A stretch of 64,000 bases of DNA from Daedaleopsis sinensis (lineage: Eukaryota > Basidiomycota > Agaricomycetes > Polyporales > Polyporaceae), in the NCBI GenBank assembly GCA_033807695.1, contig CM066310.1, positions 1,922,001 through 1,986,000 on the forward strand. The letters run 5' to 3'. Positions 1 through 11,506 of this stretch are shown here, piece after piece. Within the stretch, counting starts at the first letter, position 1; every line of letters begins with the position of its first letter. The position numbers and the translations under genes were made by a program. A model generated the notes under the pieces. It saw only the letters and a program-made list of their open reading frames with translations, was not told the DNA's origin and made no database searches.

Positions 1-2427
1 TCGCGACGATCTCGGTGTCCCGCCGGCCCGCAGACCCCCGCCAGCGACGGGGCACTCGATCAGGTGCACTGGCGGCGCGTGCGTTGAGAGTGCCTGCGCT
101 CGCCGGCGCCGGAGCTTCGTGTCCGTCCCGTGCACACACGCGTCGCGTCGCGTCGTCCGAGCTCTGTTCCGCGCCAGCGCTGCTACACGTCTCCCGCTAG
201 CTCGCCGTCTCTCGACGTTGTTCCTGTTGTGCCTCGTGCCACAGGCGAATCGCCATCGTGCGACGTACGCTCCGGACAAGCCCGTGCGAGTGGCCACGCC
301 GCCGTCGCCGCCGGGAACGTCTGAGGGCCGCGTGTCCCTGTGCGCGACGAAGCCGACGTGGCGCGCGCTCGTCGTCGGCGGATCGTGTCCCTGCTCGTCG
401 CGTGAGCCGTCCGCGAGTTGACGATGGGCGCAGGGATGTACTCACATGCCCACACGCTGGCTCCAGACGACACCACTGGCGGACGCCGACGACGAGCGAG
501 CGCCATGGACGTGCACGAGGTGGGTGGGCAGGAGGACGACGCGCACGCCCCCCGAAAGTGATCGGGCTGCTCCTCCGAGCCTCCAGGTGAGGGTGAGTCG
601 CGATGACGCGACGCACGAGCATGGCAACGCTCGGCGGCCCGTGCGAGTAGGTACTACGCTGTCGCCGTCGGGAACGCTCGAGGGCCGCCACGCGTCCTTC
701 GAGAGGAGGAGAATAGGTGAGTCGCCGTTCGGCACCAGACGCGAACAACGCACACACCTGCGGGAACGTCGCGTGTGACTCGTCGACGTCGAGGACTCGC
801 CGTGTCGGCGATGTGTTGCTTGTAGGTCAGTGTCATGGGATACCTGCACGCCGCCTGAGTCATTCCCGAGTCGATAGCGGGTGGTAGGACACACTCACCA
901 TGCACCCAAGCTGGCTGCAGACGGCAGGAATGGCCGAGGCGGACGACAGATGCGGGCGGGGGAGATGGACAGGACGATCGTGGTGGACGACGGAGTCGCG
1001 ACGGACGACGGAGGGCGGGGGACAGACGGCGGACGCGTGCTCGGGGGACGCAAGCACGAGGTGGGTGGTGGGTGGGTGGTGGGGAGAACGGCGAGTAGTA
1101 CGTCTCGCCTCTGCCCGCGCACGTCCCCCGAAATTGATCGGCAATTCCTCCAGATCTCCAGATGAAGTCGCTCCGTGCGGCGTCGTGCGCCGGCTGGCCT
1201 CGCACGCAGAACACCCGTGCTGCATACGATCGCGCGCGGCGGGAAGCCCGGCCGTTGCGACCCGCGAAAATGGCTGTTCGGATGGTCGGGGACTCGGACT
1301 CGGGTCCCGGTATAGACCGTTCTACGTAGTCCCCTGTGTACGTCGTCCCCCAATACTACTCCTGTTCTACCGCGGCGAGAGACACGACTCTGCCAAGTTG
1401 TAGGCCGGAAGTTCTTGCACAGCGCAGATGGATGTCTGCACACGGCGGCCTGAAGCCCATTGTCCTCTCCTTCCATCAGCTTGAGAGACTTCCCCGCGTC
1501 GTCGCATTGACGTGCAATGGACGCGCACCTGCTCGCGCGGTCTCCGGGCTGGCCGAGGAGGTGCTGCGGCATCCGTCCCGACCCTGAAGACCCTGTGGCT
1601 GACGGTGTGAACATCCGACTCGTGAGCTCTCCGCTCAGATGCCTCCGGCTCCCCGCCTCTGCGTGTCTGCAGAGCCAGAGTCAGTGTGAGTAGAGTGTAA
1701 GACACCGTGAGCACCCATAATCAGTGAGGAACAGCTCGTATGTTGATGCCCTCGAAGCTCATGTGCAGACCGTGTTCGTGCAGCGCAATGCATCATGTCG
1801 TCATCCCCAGTCAGGCGCGTACCTGACCAAAGGATTGGAAGATTGTGAAAATACTCAGAGCATCTTACGTCTCGGCTCGCCACTTCTCCCTGCATTCATG
1901 TCAATGATTTTCCATTCCATATGTGCGACAATTTTGTGTGCCAATCCTGACTGTCACAGCTTCGAGAGTCCGAGGGCAGTGTGCTCACTCAACTTATCTA
2001 CCTACCTCCCCCACAAGCTACTGGCTTGCAACAGAATACTATAGTTGATGAGCTCGAGAACAGTTCACCAAAGAGTGCAGCCCTCGCTCAAGACACTCCG
2101 AGTCCCTACTCGGTTCCTGTCAGTGAGGAGGCTGCTCGTAGTCTGGACCCAGTAGTGCCGATCAGAATTCCAGAGAAATGTCACACCGTCAGGGTGGTTA
2201 TCCCGACTATCGTGTGCAGTTGTTCCGACTCCGGAGTCCTCCGAGTCGAGGGTACAAGCTCTCCAAGTCGGGCACGCATTTCCCTAACAACAAGAAATCT
2301 GGTATTACAACAGAAATGTAATGCAAGACAGACAACACAAGACTTGTTCGCAAGCACGGCTCGGTCAATTAGTTACAAATTGAGAAATGACGCAATGTCC
2401 CGTCCCAGAGCCGTGTCGCACACGCGC

Positions 2428-3050
2428 TCAGTCCACAATCGGGTCCTCCGGGTCCTCCGCGCCCTCGACAACATACGCTGGTGTCTTCGGCCCAAGCTTC
2501 GGCTTGCCGTCGCGCCTGCGCCGAGGGCGAACGAACGTGCCCGTGGTGTTGCGCGGGGCCGTCTTGCGTTTGTGTGCGCAGAGAGGAGCCGGCGCGAACA
2601 GGTCCGGATAGTGCGCCGCGAGCTGTCGCTCGCTGTCCGTCACCGGCACGAACTTCAGGACCTTCTCGTCCCAGAGTTCCTGGAGACGGCGCAGGGTTGC
2701 AGTGCCACCCGTGACCTTGCTGAGGTTCGTGAAGGTGAGACCGCGCGGCCAGCCGACGAGATGGTACCCGTAGACACGGACGACAATGTCGTTGTAGTCC
2801 TCGAGCGTCCACCACATGGCCGCGAACGGGTCCCCGGTGCGATGCTCTAAGAAGCGAGACAGGTTCGAGATGGATGCGGGGCAGGAAGGTCGCAAAGATA
2901 CTCACTGAGATCGTCATCCATGACGGCACGCAAATCACCCCGCTTCTCAGAACGAGTGTCGCTGTACTGGGGCTTGTCGTCTGGAGGAGGAGGAGTGTAG
3001 ACGACAGAGCTCCCGGTCTCCGGGTCGATGTAAGTGAATGTGAGTGGCAT
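2428..3050 (-). CDS. 187-aa two-exon protein, copy in U0
   Basis: Exons run 3050-2906 and 2846-2428 with a 59-nt intron. The N-terminus is MPLTFTYIDPETG. The core (DPFAAMWWTLEDYNDIVVRV, then LVGWPRGLTFTNLSKVTGG, then RRLQELWDEKVLKFVPV) belongs to a family I have met only as uncharacterised Agaricomycete proteins. The C-terminus is basic and Pro-rich. This copy has His where the others have Gln before LVGW, and an 8-9 bp deletion just upstream of the ATG. No catalytic residues are obvious. Confidence 0.7.
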
Positions 3051-3881
3051 GGTGTGCAACTGCGAGTGTCAGGATGGCGTGAGACTCTGAGTCGATGCGG
3101 TCGGTTTAAATAGTACCGTACGGCGGACACCCACGATCTGTAGACTACATAGTCCACCTGTAGCATAACAAGGTTGAGTCAAACGATGCATAATACTCGA
3201 GATGTATGATGATTATAGTACGAACCGAGTATCCTACAATGTCTGAATTTGCGAGCTGGACTAGAAATTATTGAGTATAATTTATTTATATGTTATCATA
3301 CCCTCAGGCACTCTCCTTTCGCCCAGGTCCTGGGACGACGACAAGTCCGATTGGCCTAGAGTTCTCTGCATCATAAGATTACAACCCGAATATATATGAC
3401 TTCTGGATCACCCAGTTGCCTAGCCGTCCAGTCTGAGTCCTGTGTGCACCACCGGCACCAAATTGTAGCCTTTGCCCAACAATCGTTCAGCTTCTCGACC
3501 ACGGATCGGAGAGCATGAACACGTACGAGGGGTGGTTGCTCCTCGATGTGCTCGCGGGTGCCATCGGACATGTGCCGGTGCGAAGTGCCGTTGCCAGTGA
3601 TCGGCGACTTGGAAAAGCTGCGATTCGCTAGGCAGACATGAATGTTTGTGTATCCATTTAGAGCAGTATGCTGAAGACGGGAAAGTACGTACCATGAATG
3701 TTGACAGCCAGAACGGAAGTCCGACGAGCCCGGCGCGAGGTTATTTTGAGCGGGGGGCCGGCGAGTGCCGCTGCGAGCGCGCGCATCTGGAGACCCCATA
3801 AATACTAGAGTGTGGGGTGATTCAAGTCCCTCAGGCTCGCTCACCTCCCCCACTCACCTCCCCCACTCACCACCCCTCCTG

Positions 3882-4436
3882 ATGTCCCCTCCTCGACGCT
3901 CGACACGGCCTCCTCGACGCTCGACACGGCCTCCTCGATGCTCGACACGTCGTGCTCGACGTCCACGTTGCCTGCTCACTGTCTCCCTCGACATCTGCGC
4001 CGGGACACTGCTCGACGTCGAACCTCTTCCACGTCTACTCACCTCGTGAGCTGGACGAGTCATCGTATTGTGAGTATTCATCTCGAGGCCATGAACGAGA
4101 TACTTACTTGACTTCCCTTCTCCCGCCAGGCCCCATCATGATGGTACAGACCTGCTACAACCGTTATTTAGGTCAGTTCTCATTGTCTTCATCCACTCAA
4201 TGTTTCCGTACTCACCAGACGGACCGACAGGAACCGGGGCCACGACGTTTGCGGCATGTTACCGGTGCGTATTCCCATACATATTTGATGTTCCACTATT
4301 GATGCTACATCCTTCCAGGTACACTTTCGTGGATCGTCGAGGCGAAAGGTCTACGATATCAGGTACGATCTCCGTTCATACTCAACACGATCCACGTGTC
4401 TGACTGGTCGCTGGCGACAGGAACTTGTCCTCATGA
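3882..4436 (+). CDS. Possible five-exon small basic protein, copy in U0
   Basis: A chain of short exons with good GT-AG sites gives a small protein beginning MSPPRRSTRPPRRSTRPP. Relative to U1 it has one extra 21-bp unit (seven residues, RPPRRST). Two of the differences from U1 in exon 2 (CTA/CTG and CCG/CCC) are silent in this frame but change residues in the alternative frame, which favours this reading. Two other differences are not silent. No family recognised. Confidence 0.4.
3888..3950. repeat. 21-bp coding minisatellite, three units in U0
   Basis: A CTCGACACGGCCTCCTCGACG-like unit is present about three times here and about twice in U1 (near 27475-27515) and U2. The length change is a multiple of three. 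Confidence 0.8.
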
Positions 4437-5165
4437 CACAGACGTCGGTGCTGATGTCCGGAAGCAGAAGGCCGAGCAGCGGAGCCGGACTCTCTGAGTC
4501 GGTCCAGCACTCGTCTGGTACGTCACTGTTGGCAGAGTCACGCTCGTATGGACTCGGCCTGATATATTTATGTGTTTGTGGATCCCAGGTTGTACAGCGC
4601 CGGTGTGATGGCCGACCGGAGACGTACGCGGGTCGTGTAAGATGTAGGATACTTAGTTAGAGCGTAGACATGCTTACCGGAGGGCACAGTCGCTACTCGC
4701 AGAGGGAGGCAGGCCTGCCGGGGTCGGAGACGTTGTAGGGAGCACGGCGGTAGCAGGTACTTGATTAGTCCCGACCGGGTGGCGGGAGACGGACACGTGC
4801 GGTAGAGACCCGCGACAACCTTGAGGAACGAGCGATCGCCACTAGCGCACGAGGGGAGCCATTCTGGCAGTACCACGTGTACTGTATTCCGGGTCCGGGG
4901 TGGTAGCAGAGCAGCGGGGACATACCTATAGACAGCCTGTGTATCGCCTGAGCATGATGTACTAGCTTACCATGATAGTTCAATGAATATCTCAGATTTC
5001 ATACAGCAGAGAGCGAAGGCACTCACACACGCTGGGATGCCCCATAGTGACTTGCGCGGTCGTCTTGTAGGGACTCGACGTTGATGTTAGAATTACACAG
5101 AAGTACACAGTGCGAATGACACGTACATGTATACGCTAAGAAACTTGAACGACTCTCTACGAGTC
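4437..5165. other. Unit segment without a recognised gene (U0; also 28002-28721 and 38750-39469)
   Basis: It includes further splice-like sites after the small basic gene (GTACGTCAC at about 4519, ATCCCAG at about 4583) and possibly decayed exons. Nothing firm was seen. Confidence 0.4.
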
Positions 5166-5252
5166 GGTGTCCATGTCAGCGTCACAGACTTCGTCCTTGT
5201 CTGCGTTAGCACATTCGGTAGCAGGTTGGTGGAGAGGTGAGCACGAGACACC

Positions 5253-5259
5253 GCTGCGC
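5253..5259. repeat. Target-site duplication, left copy (GCTGCGC)
   Basis: This heptamer is identical to 18070-18076. It occurs once at the matching place in the uninterrupted copies (28818-28824 and 39566-39572). Confidence 0.9.
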
Positions 5260-5392
5260 CAGGCTATATAGCTGATATGATACATCAACTGACTCTAGTT
5301 AGAGTCCAGCCGTGATCCATGCCATACTCTAGTTAGAGTCCACGACTGTGGATGTATCCAGAGACGGTCTCTGGATGTATCCAGAGCTAGCC
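5260..5392. repeat. Left terminal/subterminal repeat region of the KDZ element
   Basis: It contains GACTCTAGTTAGAGTC (5291-5306), CCGTGATCCATGCCA (5310-5324), a second ACTCTAGTTAGAGTC (5326-5340), and a doubled GGATGTATCCAGAG motif (about 5352-5390). The 15-mer at 5310 is the exact reverse complement of 18006-18020. Near-palindromic repeats of this kind at both ends are probable transposase-binding sites; that role is inferred. Confidence 0.8.
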
Positions 5393-6314
5393 CGCCCCCT
5401 AAATGGCCAGCTCGCGCTCCCTTCCCGTTCGGGCCTGCCAGCGCTCTTCCCCATTCCCCTATACGGTCGGCTGGCGCGCCCCCCCCTTTTGGGCCTGCCA
5501 GCGCGTTGATGGTCCCCGACTGCACGCTACCCCTTCGGGACGGCTTGCACCTCAACCGCTGGCGGACATTGAACCATATGACCTCGAGGCTCCTGGGCAA
5601 TACCCCGAATTCAGCTGTCCGCTTTTGGTCAGCTTCCAGCCCTACATATCCCTTCGAAATACAGCCACAGGCGGCTGCACCCTGCCCTATCGGGACATAT
5701 ATTCTTGACATACCGTGAGGCTATGACATATTATTCCAATCGTTTCTGACCTGTCTGTTAGTAGAACACACTTGAAGGTGTGCATCAGATAATATGATGT
5801 GACTCAGCTAATTCATTCGGCAGCATGTTTATGACATATAAACATAGGTTTATGTTGAGAAATTGAATCTCATTGTAAGAGATCGACATGTATGAGTACT
5901 TTCAGACAAATGACTGAGTGTAATGAGGTTGTGGTTGTAGATGCAAAGTAGAACTAGCCGTCTTTGTCGTCATGGTATGACGTCAGAGCGTAGGAGTCAG
6001 CCCCGGATTTAGAAGTGGAAGCGCGCGTCGGCACTACAGCAAGAACAAGTACAACGCATGTGGGTATAGCACACATTAACTTGGGAAGATATTGCAATGC
6101 TTGTCAGAGCATTTTATTAGGAAACGTGCACGACATGTACTGAGTAAGTACTTTTGGATCGTCGAATGCGTAAATATTCAGCCAGAGAACGAAGCGATCA
6201 TAGGCGAAGAGACAGATATCAGTACGGTTATATGTAGGAATCAAACGGACATCGCGCGAGCGACCGCACTTTTAGTTCAGATGCTAAGCGATACAACACG
6301 AAGGGAAGTTGGTT
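5393..6314. other. Non-coding left arm of the KDZ element
   Basis: About 0.9 kb lies between the left terminal repeats and the stop codon of the 619-aa gene. It holds two diverged copies of a GGGCCTGCCAGCGC-containing segment (about 5430-5505) and then AT-richer sequence. No gene is recognised. Confidence 0.5.
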
Positions 6315-8394
6315 TCATAAAGTACGGACTCGCTTAGAAGGCCTACCCGTGTCGTCGGGAGCCGCCAATGAACGTGGAGGGGAAGCATCTGCCCGGGGGG
6401 GAGCGCGACGCTGGCGATGCGATCGCCTGTACGCCGAGGCTTCGTCTTGAGCATCGGCGGGCGCATTGAAGACGGCGGGCGCGTTAGAGACAGCGGGCGC
6501 GTTAGAGACAGCGGGCACGACGGCGGGCACGACGGCGGGCGCGTTAGAGACGGCGGGCGCGTTAGAGACAGCGGGCGCGTTAGAGACAGCGGGCGCGACG
6601 GCGGATGCATTGGAGACGGCGGGCATGATGGCGGGCGAGGAGAAGACAGGTGCGTCGGAAACGGCGGGTACGACGGAGACGGTGGGCACAACGGCGGGCA
6701 CGGAGACGGCGGGCGCGAGCATGGCGGGCGCGAAGGGGATGCTGGCAAGCGGGTCGGGGATAGTCCCAATAGCGGTAGTAGCGGGGGCGGCACCCGAGGT
6801 AGCGACGTCGGCAGCCCCGTTCGGGGTGGCCACGATGGTGGGCAAATCCGGCAGGAATAGGTCCCCGGGTGTCATGTCTGCGAACATGGCATCCCGGGCC
6901 GCGCGAAGAGGATCATCGTCCATGTCGATGTCCCATTCTCCCAGCGGTGGCGTGGAGACTGGCGCCGATTGCCACGAGGTCGGTAACGAGGATGATTCGT
7001 TGAAAGTGAAATCCATTCCGGGGCCCATCGATTCGTATCCTGTGCCGGGCTGCAACTGGGCTGCTTGAGCAACCGCGGTACCAGCCAGCATGCTGAGGGC
7101 ATCGGAGGGGTCAGCCAGCTGGCTAGAGACGCTATGGGAAGGGGAGGAGACGGGAGGACTGGTCGAGACGTTGGGAAGCATGTCTGGGGCAGCGCTTGAG
7201 GTGACAGGAACCGAGCCAGGTTGAGAAGCCCTGCCTGATGGCCTGGGGGATGGCTCAGAAGCTCCCCGGGGGTTCGCGGCGCTGTTCAATATGGCTCTTT
7301 TGAGCCGGACTTCTTTGGCTGAGACGTAGTCAGTCAGCTAACGCTCAAATGAAGTGGTGTTAACCACTTACGGTAGACGCCTTTCGCGAAGTGGATCATA
7401 GGACGGATATAGCGCTCGCGAAAGTCGGGGACAGCCTGATCGAGGGTGTGGCCGGACGTGTTGCGCCCAAGATGTACACTGCACATGTCATTAGTACTCT
7501 GAACTCGCAGGAAGGGAAACCACGCACGCAAACGTTTTGATGTCGCCTCCCTCTACAGGGGAAGGTCCGGCAGCGATGACGGTGATGCACCACCCGGTCT
7601 CATTGAAGACGGGTTCCAGGATGCGGTCGATGACGCCAGGCGCGGTGGAGATTGACCTAGCCATGAACATAGCTTAGAGACGGGTGTGCTGAGGGTGAAC
7701 AACAGAATGTATACTCACTGCTGATATTCCTCGGGTGTACGTTCAGAGGATACGTCGGCAGGCGTTGTCGTGACGCGCTTCGCCTGTGTCTCCTCCTCCA
7801 ACTTCGCAGCGACTTGTTTCTTGATCTCTTCGCTTGCATCCGCGTACCACGCGTCGACGCGATGCCGTGTGATCGTCATCGTCTCGGCGCGGGTGAGTTT
7901 GCGGCCGAGGGCGACGCGTTCGGCTTTGAGGTCCTCGTTAACCGTGTCCTTCTTCTCTTCGTCGTAGAAGAGACGACAGTAGACCTCACGTGCATGGGGC
8001 GCGCGCCCAGGTTTTCCTTTCTTGAGCTCCGCGGTGATGCTGGCTGGAATACCACGGGCGGCGCGCGACTCGCTATGATGATTTCGAAACCAAGATCTTA
8101 GTTGCTGTAACGGACGCGAGTCAGCTACTAGATATGGATGATATAGCAATAATTACGCACACCATGCCGCTTGATGATCGCGTCTGCTAACACGGCCTTT
8201 TGCTGATCGGTGAGCTTTTTCGAGGCGATGCCGGGGAAGTGTATGTCATGCTCGGGCCAGTGGATGAACCAGTCATGGTACAGGGTGGTGAGCCAGGTCG
8301 AAAGTCGCGAGTGCTTCTGGGCGTCCAAGTATTCGCCTTTGCGCTGAGTCAACCACTCGGTTTGCTCTGGCGTAGTCCAAGGTGGGGGAGCCAT
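6315..8394 (-). CDS. 619-aa accessory protein of the KDZ element, five exons
   Basis: Exons run 8394-8161, 8104-7719, 7656-7528, 7478-7372 and 7318-6315, all GT-AG, and keep one frame from ATG to TGA. The 49-nt third intron has a textbook TACTAAT branch point. Residues about 1-78 are a Trp-rich region starting MAPPPWTTPEQ. Residues 79-206 are highly charged and probably helical, with many Lys/Glu pairs. Residues 207-285 form a compact block around GWCITVIAAGPSP and SVHLGRNTSGH. The last 334 residues are low-complexity and Ser/Pro/Ala-rich, with tandem AVSNAP repeats and a basic tail (KRVRT) that could be a nuclear signal. I know similar proteins only as uncharacterised products near KDZ transposases in mushrooms. 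A role in DNA binding or transposition is inferred. It is transcribed away from the 452-aa gene. Confidence 0.8.
6468..6720. repeat. Coding microsatellite/minisatellite (AVSNAP repeats)
   Basis: GCGTTAGAGACAGCGGGC and close variants recur about ten times, encoding Ala-Val-Ser-Asn-Ala-Pro repeats on the minus strand in the C-terminal half of the 619-aa protein. All unit changes are multiples of three, so the frame stays open. Confidence 0.85.
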
Positions 8395-8723
8395 TATCCG
8401 GCACGGGCGGTCGGAAAGCGAATGGAAACGTGAAGAGTGGTTTGGGTGGGAGCCGAGGGCGCGGCGGTCGGAAGGGAGGAGTCTACGTGAGGGACGTGTT
8501 AAGTGCAAGAGCAGGGCGCTCATAGGGTGCGGCGTATAGTAGAAAACCTGAAATGGGAGCCTGACGTCCGAATCGTCGCAACCACGTTTCGACGAATGTG
8601 GCGGGACGGTGGGAATCATCCTCCCAGAATATAATGTGTCTTCAGATCAGCACCCGTCAGAGCAACGTTCAACCTTTCCCCTCACTTCGACGTCGCTCAC
8701 CGTACTCACCTTCGTCGCCCACC
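8395..8723. promoter_or_regulatory. Divergent promoter region of the 619-aa and 452-aa genes
   Basis: These 329 bp separate two ATG codons facing away from each other, so both genes probably share regulatory sequence here. No clear TATA box was identified. The role is inferred from gene arrangement. Confidence 0.5.
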
Positions 8724-10245
8724 ATGAGCTCCTCAACTCCACTCGAAACCGCTGAGCCTCTGGCTTTTACGGTCGGCGAGTTCCTCCGAATGGCCATGAT
8801 GATCACCGAGAGGCTGGATATTCAAAACCTCCGCGAGGCGACCGTCGGTGAATATTTGAGGCTCTGGGTTGATATGCTGGAACTGTATCAGAGTAAGCTT
8901 GAGCACTCATTTTCACTTGTCTTACACTCACGAGAGACATTCAGCTAATCACGACGTGAAGTTTGCCGATCCCTGCTTGGATTGCTTGAAGTCGATGTTG
9001 GTTCGTAAGTGAACATGGTTGGTTTTCGCGATTGAACCCCCGTCTGACGCTCGCCACGCTAGCGGGTCGGCATGGGCTTCCCGACCATGCCGCTCACATG
9101 GAACCGGCGTCTGAGCCTCCTCAGGCGCCGGCCACGTCCTCTTCCTCCTACCATCGTCAACCTCTCGTCGCCAATCCCCCCTCTCCCGAGTTCGACGCTC
9201 TCGCTACGCTGTCCTCTGTCTCGTCTGTCCTGTCCGGTCTCAGCGACGACGACGACTCGCTTGTCGAGTACACTAACCAGGCCGTCGGTTTGGAGTACGT
9301 CGCCCAAGGAGTTGGTGAGTTCTCAGTTGACGACCCCACCGATGACGACGACGACGACGACGACCTCTCTCACGTCGTAGAACGCTCTGGCTCTCTCTAC
9401 ACTACTCCCGAACACATCAACCTCGCTCTGCCCGCCGTCCATGTGGTCTCGCCGACGCCTGCTCCTATACCCGCAAGCACGCCGGCTCCGGTAACGGCGC
9501 CGTTGGCTCAGGCAGGCCCCATGCCTGGGCAGTGGCCCAACCCAATCCCACCCCTACTTCCTCCCGTCCGAATCTTGACCCACCTCGCTCCCCAGCAAGC
9601 TGCTGCTGCCGCTCTTCATGTCGCCGCCCCGCAGCGTGTCATCACAGCGACTCAGCTTCACGTCCCCGCTTGGCCTATTGGGGGGCCCCAGCCCGTCGTC
9701 GCCACCCAGCCCGTCGTCGCCACCCAGCCCGTCGTCGCCACCCAGCCCGTCGTCGTCGCCCAGCCCGCAGTCGCCGCCCAGCCTGTTGTCGTCGCCCAGC
9801 CCGCAGTCGCCGCCCAGCCTGTTGTCGTCGCCCAGCCCATTGTCGCTGCCCAGCCCGCCATTGCCGCTCAGCCCGTTGTCGCCGCCGCGATTCCCATCGC
9901 TGCTGCTACTGCCGCAGCGGCTGTTCTGCCTCCTGCGATCGCTCGTGCCGCGGAGTCGGCTGGCATCTCCCCTTTTGACATCTTCGTAGCCCCCGAGAGC
10001 GCTGCTACCAACTGGTATGTTGTTACTCGAGGACGCCGGATCGGTGTCTTCGATAATTGGTGAGCATCTGATCCGCTATGTATGTTTCTAACTCACTCAT
10101 CACATTCCGTAGCGCCATGATGACTCATGCGATCGCTCGCGTCAAGTCGGGCTCCGGTGGAGGTGGCTACGCTAACCGTGCGCCCGCCCTTCAGGCGTTC
10201 GAAGCATTCCTCAGCGATGGCATCTGCTATGTGGCGAAAGCGTAA
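8724..10245 (+). CDS. 452-aa accessory protein with RNase H1 N-terminal/viroplasmin-like domain
   Basis: Exons run 8724-8892, 8945-9004, 9063-10059 and 10113-10245, in one frame ending in TAA. The N-terminus (about 1-95) is leucine-rich and well folded in appearance. It is followed by acidic stretches, including a run of eight Asp, and Pro/Ala/Val repeats (residues about 285-355, PVVATQ units). Residues about 394-445 read WYVVTRGRRIGVF and then a Gly-rich loop and ALQAFEAFL. This fits the small domain found at the N-terminus of RNase H1 and in caulimovirus viroplasmin, which binds RNA/DNA hybrids or dsRNA. There is no RNase H catalytic domain behind it. The match is by eye to the Y-V-G-R-G-V/I-F pattern. 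A nucleic-acid-binding helper for the transposon is the natural inference. Confidence 0.75.
9689..9890. repeat. Coding minisatellite (PVVATQ/PAVAAQ units)
   Basis: Eighteen-base units close to CCCGTCGTCGCCACCCAG are repeated about ten times, first nearly perfect and then diverging to PAVAAQ and PVVVAQ forms. They lie in the third exon of the 452-aa protein and keep the frame open. Confidence 0.85.
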
Positions 10246-10726
10246 GACGATGATAATGTCTCCTCTCAGTTCCCGATCTTGACATTCCCCTGTCTTCCGT
10301 GTGTCGTTGCTTCATGTCCGCATCAGGTCAATCGTCTCGCGTCGTTTCATTGTGCCCCGCTCCGGTCTGTAAAGAGTGTTACCTGTGCCCCTCGTCGTGT
10401 TCCCAAGTGAGGTTCTCCGCTAACACCCGTCCTGTCTCGATGATCTCTCGCTGCTTGTATCCCGCCCGTATTACCCAAAACCCGACTGTTGTTGATCCTG
10501 TATGGTACTGTGTGCGTCCTCTACAGTCGTACTTACTACTTTACACCACTTGTGCCTTGTGCTGTAGCCGAGTAGTCCGGCGTTGGGACTGTTGTTTTTG
10601 GTCTTTGCTGCAGCTTTTGTCGCTCATTATGATGTCGTTGCAATACACGTGTGTACAATACCCCATTGCGATGTTCGTTCACTTTATTCAATTAATGAAC
10701 TTGTCTGTATCCCTTATCACCCTCTC
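10246..10726. other. Spacer between the 452-aa and 241-aa genes
   Basis: This is T-rich, non-repetitive sequence in the promoter position of the 241-aa gene. Short open frames here have no coding look. Confidence 0.5.
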
Positions 10727-11506
10727 ATGGGACGACGTGCTAAACACCTCACTACTCAAGCCAAACAGGCTGCGAAGGGTAGACATGCCAAAGCCTACCG
10801 ACAATCTGACAAGTAAAGCAGTTTGATATGTCTATTGAACAGAGAGAAGATTGATTAGTATTATAGGGGCAGAGAAACAAAAAGTCGAGCCAACCAAAGG
10901 AGTTACGACCAGCAGAAAACATCATCTCTCTCCATCGCCGCACCTCTCGCCATCGATATCGAAATTCCCCCGGAAATATCTGCTCGAGGGTGCAAGGCTC
11001 TGCACGTCTCCTTCGCCCATCTACGCATCGACACTGGACCACTTTTAGGATTGTGGACGGTACCCTACATGTACGAGCCTCCACTGCTCGGTACGCTTCA
11101 AGATGAGGGCGGCACTGTGGGTGAGGAGGATGATGAGGTGGGGAACAGTGCATGGACGTCACGAGCAGCCATACTCGGGACATTCCAGTACTGTGGGATT
11201 CTGGCAGCGGGGAGTGCTCGGGGGCAGCAGTGGGAGGAAGACGAACTCCGGGTTTTGAGGCCTGGATTGGTCAAGGAGGTCAATGCGAGAGTTACAGCGT
11301 GGGTCGCGCTGAAGGACTCCAGGGAAAGCGATGAAGACCGGGAGACGGCTTTGGATTGGGGAGCAAAGCTCATATGTCTACTGGTGGACGAGTGGGATGT
11401 TCGACGAGAAGGTGTCGAGGGTTATTCCCGGGCTAGACGCAATGGAGACTTGCCTTGGCAGCGGTTTAGAAAGGATACCATGAGGTGGTTGAACGAGGAT
11501 GCATGA
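10727..11506 (+). CDS. 241-aa accessory protein of the KDZ element (MGRRAKHL type), two exons
   Basis: Exon 1 is 10727-10812 and exon 2 is 10867-11506. The 54-nt intron joins the reading frames exactly and the ORF ends in TGA. The N-terminus is short and basic (MGRRAKHLTTQAKQAAKGR), like the start of many mushroom proteins of unknown function. Residues 60-110 are mixed, and the C-terminal half is charged and probably helical (around WVALKDSRESDEDRE and DWGAKLICLLVDEWDV). No catalytic motif was seen. It lies between the RNase H1-N-like gene and the transposase on the same strand. Function is unknown; a DNA-binding or regulatory role is only suggested by the basic start. Confidence 0.7.

Larger units (their letters stand above)
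1..5259. repeat. Tandem array copy U0 (partial, left edge of window)
   Basis: This is the left-most visible copy of the large tandem unit and matches 22477-28824 of U1 almost base for base. It lacks the 1.1-kb element that U1 and U2 carry: the empty site lies between 2070 and 2071. It shows scattered substitutions and small indels against U1, more than U1 shows against U2. It ends at the target site of the large transposon. The copy must continue to the left of the window. Confidence 0.95.

Noticed and set aside
3371..3853. 160-codon minus-strand frame in each unit copy
   Set aside because: It spans a likely intron (GTACGTAC near 3690), competes with another frame, and has no family resemblance; copies differ by non-conservative changes.
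7334..7600. A frameshift in the 619-aa gene between exons 3 and 4
   Set aside because: A 49-nt intron (7479-7527) with a TACTAAT branch point restores the frame and the SVHLGRN motif.
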